Assembly: GCF_011801125.1 (NCBI RefSeq) | Contig: NZ_CP046171.1 | Coordinates: 2,232,001 to 2,296,000, forward strand | Origin: Nocardia brasiliensis | GTDB taxonomy: Bacteria > Actinomycetota > Actinomycetes > Mycobacteriales > Mycobacteriaceae | Length of the DNA stretch: 64,000 nucleotides | Reading direction: 5' to 3' | Part shown: piece after piece, positions 61,136 through 64,000 of the stretch | Position numbering within the stretch: the stretch's first letter is position 1 | Layout of the letters: each line of letters opens with the position of its first letter | Notes under the pieces: generated by a model | Database searches by the model: none | Seen by the model: only the letters and a program-made list of their open reading frames with translations | Told to the model about the DNA's origin: nothing | Program-made: the position numbers and the translations under genes

Positions 61136-61212
61136 GAGTTCCCTCGATTCCCTGAGCGGCTATCGATTGCGTCGTTGCGAGGGTGGAACACCGTCAGTCT
61201 AAGCAGACTTCG

Positions 61213-61719
61213 CTAGAGCTTCTTGCGATACCAGCACTGCGCGTACTTCTCCTCGTTGTGCGGCGCCGACTCCTGGTAGCCGACTCCTGGTAGCCGAGTC
61301 GCGCGTGGAGCGCCCGCGCCTCCACCAGATCCAGTCGGGTGTCCAGCACGATCTCCTCGGCGCCCAGCCCGCGCGCCGCCTGCTCGGCCGTCGTGACGAG
61401 CAGCGCGGCACCGCCACGGCCGCGCGCCCGCGGGTGGACGAAGACGCGATTCAGTTCCGCGGTCGACGAGTCGAGCAGCTGCACGCCCGCGGTACCGACC
61501 GCCTCGCCGTCGAGCCGCGCCACCAGTACCACGGGGCGGCGCGAATTCGGCCCCGCTGCGCGCCGCGATCTCGCGCTCCAGTTCCACCGGATCGGTCGTG
61601 CGCCCCTCGTGCAGCCGATACCACCGGTCGCTGACCTCGGTGTAGTACGCGCGCCACAGCCGCGCCGCCGCGGGGGAGTCGAACGGTTCCGCCGCGACGG
61701 ACCAGGTGTTCGTCCGCAC
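61213..61719 (-). pseudogene. GNAT acetyltransferase with two compensating frameshifts
   Basis: The gene starts in one frame (GTG; PFDSPAAARLWRAYYTEVSD, ELEREIAARSGAEFAPP), continues in another (VVLVARLDGEAVG, AELNRVFVHPRARGRGGAAL, with the acetyl-CoA motif) and ends in the first frame (GYQESAPHNEEKYAQCWYRK). The first shift is one extra base in the G-run at 61534-61537; the second is the 14-bp tandem copy at 61266-61293. The sum is +15, so both ends keep the same frame. It may be a fresh pseudogene or an assembly error. Confidence 0.72.
61266..61293. repeat. 14-bp tandem duplication in the GNAT gene
   Basis: CCGACTCCTGGTAG occurs twice in direct succession, followed by a partial third copy (CCGA). 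Removing one copy restores the acetyltransferase frame and the expected LGYQESAPHN. Confidence 0.85.
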
Positions 61720-61728
61720 CGAAATGCC

Positions 61729-62922
61729 TCAGCGCGTGCAGCGCAGCAAAGCCCGGCGTAGATTGCGGCTGCGCACGTCGTCGAGGACGGCGAGGCCGAG
61801 CCGGTTCATCGTGTATCCGAAGCCCAGACCCGTTGTGGGGTCGGCGAATCCGAAGGAGCCGCCGAGGCCGGTGGTGCCGTAGGCGCGCTTGTCCGAACCG
61901 AACCGGAACTCGCAGGCGGACTTGCGGAAGCCGAGGTGGTAGCGGGTTTTGAGGTGCAACACCAGATCACCGGGCGGCACGTCCTCGGCGGTGTCCGGGG
62001 CCGCCAATCTGTCGAGCAGCGCGTCCTCGATGGGCAGCGCGCCGGTGCGGCCGGCCGCGGCGCCGTAGATCTTGGCCAGCGCCCTGGCATTGCCGACACC
62101 GTTGGAGCCCGGCATCTCCACCTCGAGGAATTCGCGGCGCGTCGCACGCGCCGGAGCGCCGACACGGGGGTTGCTGAGCGCCGAGTAGGCGAGTCCGCGT
62201 TTGGCGGCCAGTTGCGCCCCGATCCGCAGCGGGATGTCGCGTTCGTAGCGCAGCGCGTCCAGTCCGCGGGTCGCGGCCATGGTGGCGACGCGCTCGAGCC
62301 CGTGCTCGGCGGGCAGGCCGATGAAGAAGTCCAGGCCGAGCGGCTTCGCGAGGTCCTCGGCGAAGATCTGCCCGAGGGTGCGCCCGCGCGGGTCGACCCG
62401 GCGCAGCAACTCGCCCTGATACAACCCGAGCGTGATCGCGTGGTAGCCGTGCCTGGTACCCGGCCGCCACGCCGGCTTCTGCGCGGCCAGGATCGTGGCG
62501 AGCCTGTCGAGATCCGCGAGCTGCGGCAGCCGCACGATCGGATCCAGTCCGGACAGCCCGGCCTGATGATCGATCAGCTGACGGACTGTCACCGCCGCCT
62601 TGCCGTGTGCCGCGAACTCGGGCCAGTACGTCGCCACCGGCTCTTCGTAGTCGAGCAGTCCTTTCGAGACCGCGGTCGCGACCGTGAACGCGGCCAGGCC
62701 CTTGGTCGAGGAAAACACCGGGACGATCGTGTCGCGCTCCCACGGCAGTGTTCGACAGCGGTCTCGGTGGCCCGCCCACAGGTCGACCACGGGACGATCG
62801 CCCGCGTATACCGCGACCGCCGCTCCGATCTCACCGTGCTGGGCGAAGTTGCGGCGGAATGCGTCGGCGACGGGTCCGAAGCCGGACGCCACCTCGCCGT
62901 GGATCGTGGGCGTTTCACTCAT
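61729..62922 (-). CDS. Serine hydrolase of the beta-lactamase/EstB (LipD-like) family
   Basis: A 397-residue class C beta-lactamase-fold esterase. The catalytic SxxK is FSSTKG near residue 71, the Tyr of the YxN-type motif is in HGYHAITLGLYQ near 159, and a late GLGGSFGFADP follows. No signal peptide, so it is cytoplasmic or exported otherwise. Relatives are LipD-like esterases of mycobacteria. The GNAT remnant lies ten bases downstream. Divergent from another serine hydrolase with 42 bases between the start codons. Confidence 0.9.
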   Translation of the reverse strand: MSETPTIHGEVASGFGPVADAFRRNFAQHGEIGAAVAVYAGDRPVVDLWAGHRDRCRTLPWERDTIVPVFSSTKGLAAFTVATAVSKGLLDYEEPVATYWPEFAAHGKAAVTVRQLIDHQAGLSGLDPIVRLPQLADLDRLATILAAQKPAWRPGTRHGYHAITLGLYQGELLRRVDPRGRTLGQIFAEDLAKPLGLDFFIGLPAEHGLERVATMAATRGLDALRYERDIPLRIGAQLAAKRGLAYSALSNPRVGAPARATRREFLEVEMPGSNGVGNARALAKIYGAAAGRTGALPIEDALLDRLAAPDTAEDVPPGDLVLHLKTRYHLGFRKSACEFRFGSDKRAYGTTGLGGSFGFADPTTGLGFGYTMNRLGLAVLDDVRSRNLRRALLRCTR

Positions 62923-62964
62923 AGTCGTTCGATGGTATCGGCGGTCGTCTCGTAGGCTCGCGGG

Positions 62965-63789
62965 GTGCGTGCACTCGAGCAGATCAGGGATTGGCCGGTC
63001 CGGCATGCGGCGGCCGCGGTCGTCGGCGCGGACGGCGCATCGGCGAGCGAGGGCGAGGTCGATCGGGTGTTCCCGCTCGCCTCGGTGACCAAGCCGCTGG
63101 TCGCCTACGCGGTGCTGGTCGCGGTGGAAGAGGGCGCGATCGAGTTGGATCAGCCCGCGGGCCCGGCGGGGTCGACGGTGCGGCACCTGCTTGCGCACAC
63201 CTCCGGCCTCGCCTTCGACACCGATGACATCCAGGCCGCGCCCGGTACCCGCCGGATCTACTCCAGCGCAGGCTTCGAGGTGCTGGCCCGTTTCGTCGCA
63301 GAGCAGACCGGCATCGCCTTCGCGGAGTACCTGCGCGACGCGGTCTTCGCGCCCTTACAGATGAGCGCCTCGGTGCTGACCGGCTCGGCCGGGCACGCGG
63401 CGCGCTCGACTGTCGCCGATCTCACGCGTTTCGCGGCGGAATTGCTGAATCCACAGTTGATCTCCGCGGCTACTCATGCCGAAGCGACATCAGTCCAATT
63501 CCCCGGCCTGAATGGCGTGCTGCCCGGTTATGGTTCGCAGCGTCCGAATGATTGGGGACTCGGCTTCGAGATCCGCGACGGTAAGTCGCCGCACTGGACC
63601 GGAAGCTCGAATTCCTCGGCGACGTTCGGCCATTTCGGGCAGTCCGGCACATTTCTCTGGGTGGACCCCGCGTCGCGGTTGGCGTGTCTGGCATTGGCCG
63701 ACCAGAATTTCGGCGACTGGGCCAGGGCGGCCTGGCCGCCACTCAGCGATGCGGTCATTGCCGAAGCCACACACGCAACACGGGGCTGA
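62965..63789 (+). CDS. Serine hydrolase (beta-lactamase-like)
   Basis: A 274-residue protein of the same fold as its divergent neighbour but short. SxxK is LASVTKPL near residue 40, YSSAGF near 98 provides the Tyr-x-x motif, and HFGQSGTFLWVDP near 228 replaces the KTG box (HxGxSG). The GTG start follows directly on the neighbour's promoter. It is probably an esterase or carboxypeptidase-like enzyme of unknown substrate. Confidence 0.88.
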   Translation: MRALEQIRDWPVRHAAAAVVGADGASASEGEVDRVFPLASVTKPLVAYAVLVAVEEGAIELDQPAGPAGSTVRHLLAHTSGLAFDTDDIQAAPGTRRIYSSAGFEVLARFVAEQTGIAFAEYLRDAVFAPLQMSASVLTGSAGHAARSTVADLTRFAAELLNPQLISAATHAEATSVQFPGLNGVLPGYGSQRPNDWGLGFEIRDGKSPHWTGSSNSSATFGHFGQSGTFLWVDPASRLACLALADQNFGDWARAAWPPLSDAVIAEATHATRG

Positions 63790-63889
63790 AGTAACACATG
63801 TAACATCGGGCACTCCAGTACACTCAGGCAACACCAGCAGGACGGGTCGTTGGGGAAGACGTCCCCCGTCGACGCTGGAGGTGTTAGTG

Positions 63890-64000
63890 GTGCGCGCATC
63901 GAGTCAGTTCGCGGACGTGACGGCGGGTGTGGTGTACATCCACTCGTCGCCCGCCGCGCTGTGCCCGCACGTCGAGTGGGCACTCACCTCGGCCTTGAGT
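63890..64000 (+). CDS. DUF3145-domain protein, N-terminal part
   Basis: The gene runs past the window. The first 37 codons read RASSQFADVTAGVVYIHSSP and AALCPHVEWALTSALS, typical of the DUF3145 proteins that are conserved across actinobacteria. Function unknown. GGAGG is nine bases before the chosen GTG; two further in-frame GTGs lie just upstream. Confidence 0.8.
   Translation, partial: MRASSQFADVTAGVVYIHSSPAALCPHVEWALTSALS

Overview
The window is GC-rich actinobacterial DNA and most likely comes from a Nocardia or a close mycolic-acid relative. The markers are an Lsr2 nucleoid protein, a wax-ester synthase/diacylglycerol acyltransferase, an EphD-type epoxide hydrolase-SDR fusion, a CYP125 steroid C26-monooxygenase, an F420-type deazaflavin-dependent reductase, an NDMA-dependent alcohol dehydrogenase, and KstR-like boxes (TnnAACnnGTTnnA) in front of several lipid or sterol genes. 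Species was not determined; all functions are read from protein motifs and gene context, without database searches.

Layout. 1-6.3 kb: end of an AraC regulator, a divergent crotonase/AidB-like acyl-CoA dehydrogenase pair, a PaaX-type regulator, Lsr2, a divergent LysR/LysE amino-acid export pair and a CsbD stress protein. 6.3-13.7 kb: FAD monooxygenase, secreted lipase, YdcF-like membrane protein, then a KstR-boxed group (SDR, MaoC hydratase, hydrolase, WS/DGAT). 13.8-17.6 kb: an operon of a diiron-site protein (usually named metal-dependent hydrolase), a ferredoxin-reductase-type electron donor and EphD. 17.6-20.5 kb: a divergent WH-motif/Gly-Ser-Cys-rich pair, a quinone oxidoreductase with a MerR-type promoter, a small acidic membrane protein and an F420-type reductase. 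20.56-23.1 kb: a tRNA(CAU) followed by a scarred accessory stretch with a two-gene unknown operon, a truncated paralog, IS3 pieces and a fumarylacetoacetase-family remnant. 23.1-34.5 kb: metallo-hydrolase, HxlR regulator with matching palindromes, PpnP, Nudix, P450, quinone reductase/MerR pair, a secreted M1 peptidase with a propeptide-like neighbour, and an orphan ParB/StrR-like regulator. 35.2-42.7 kb: phospholipase C, flavin reductase, and a SigF-type general stress block (sigma factor, anti-sigma, RsbR-like STAS, phosphoribosyltransferase, GAF-ANTAR) with a second CsbD gene. 42.8-49.6 kb: MarR/MFS efflux unit with a 35-bp two-tier palindrome, a P-loop protein, a TerD-vWA protein, PadR/carotenoid oxygenase, and two divergent VirB2-like small membrane proteins. 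49.8-64 kb: DUF1254/1214 lipoprotein, CYP125, TetR, a five-module TerD-HNH protein, fused PabAB, APH-like kinase, DinB-like protein, NDMA-dependent alcohol dehydrogenase, DUF1801, a frameshifted GNAT gene, two serine hydrolases and the start of a DUF3145 gene.

Three threads run through the window. Sterol and lipid catabolism genes appear to share a KstR-type operator. Stress genes (usfX-sigF and two csbD genes) share GnnT-n15-GGGTAT-like promoters, while two Ter-type proteins, one fused to an HNH nuclease, may belong to a separate stress or defence layer. Around the tRNA and in several single places the genome carries remnants that show past gene loss: a paralog tail, IS3, FAH, acyl-CoA synthetase, epoxide hydrolase and GNAT.
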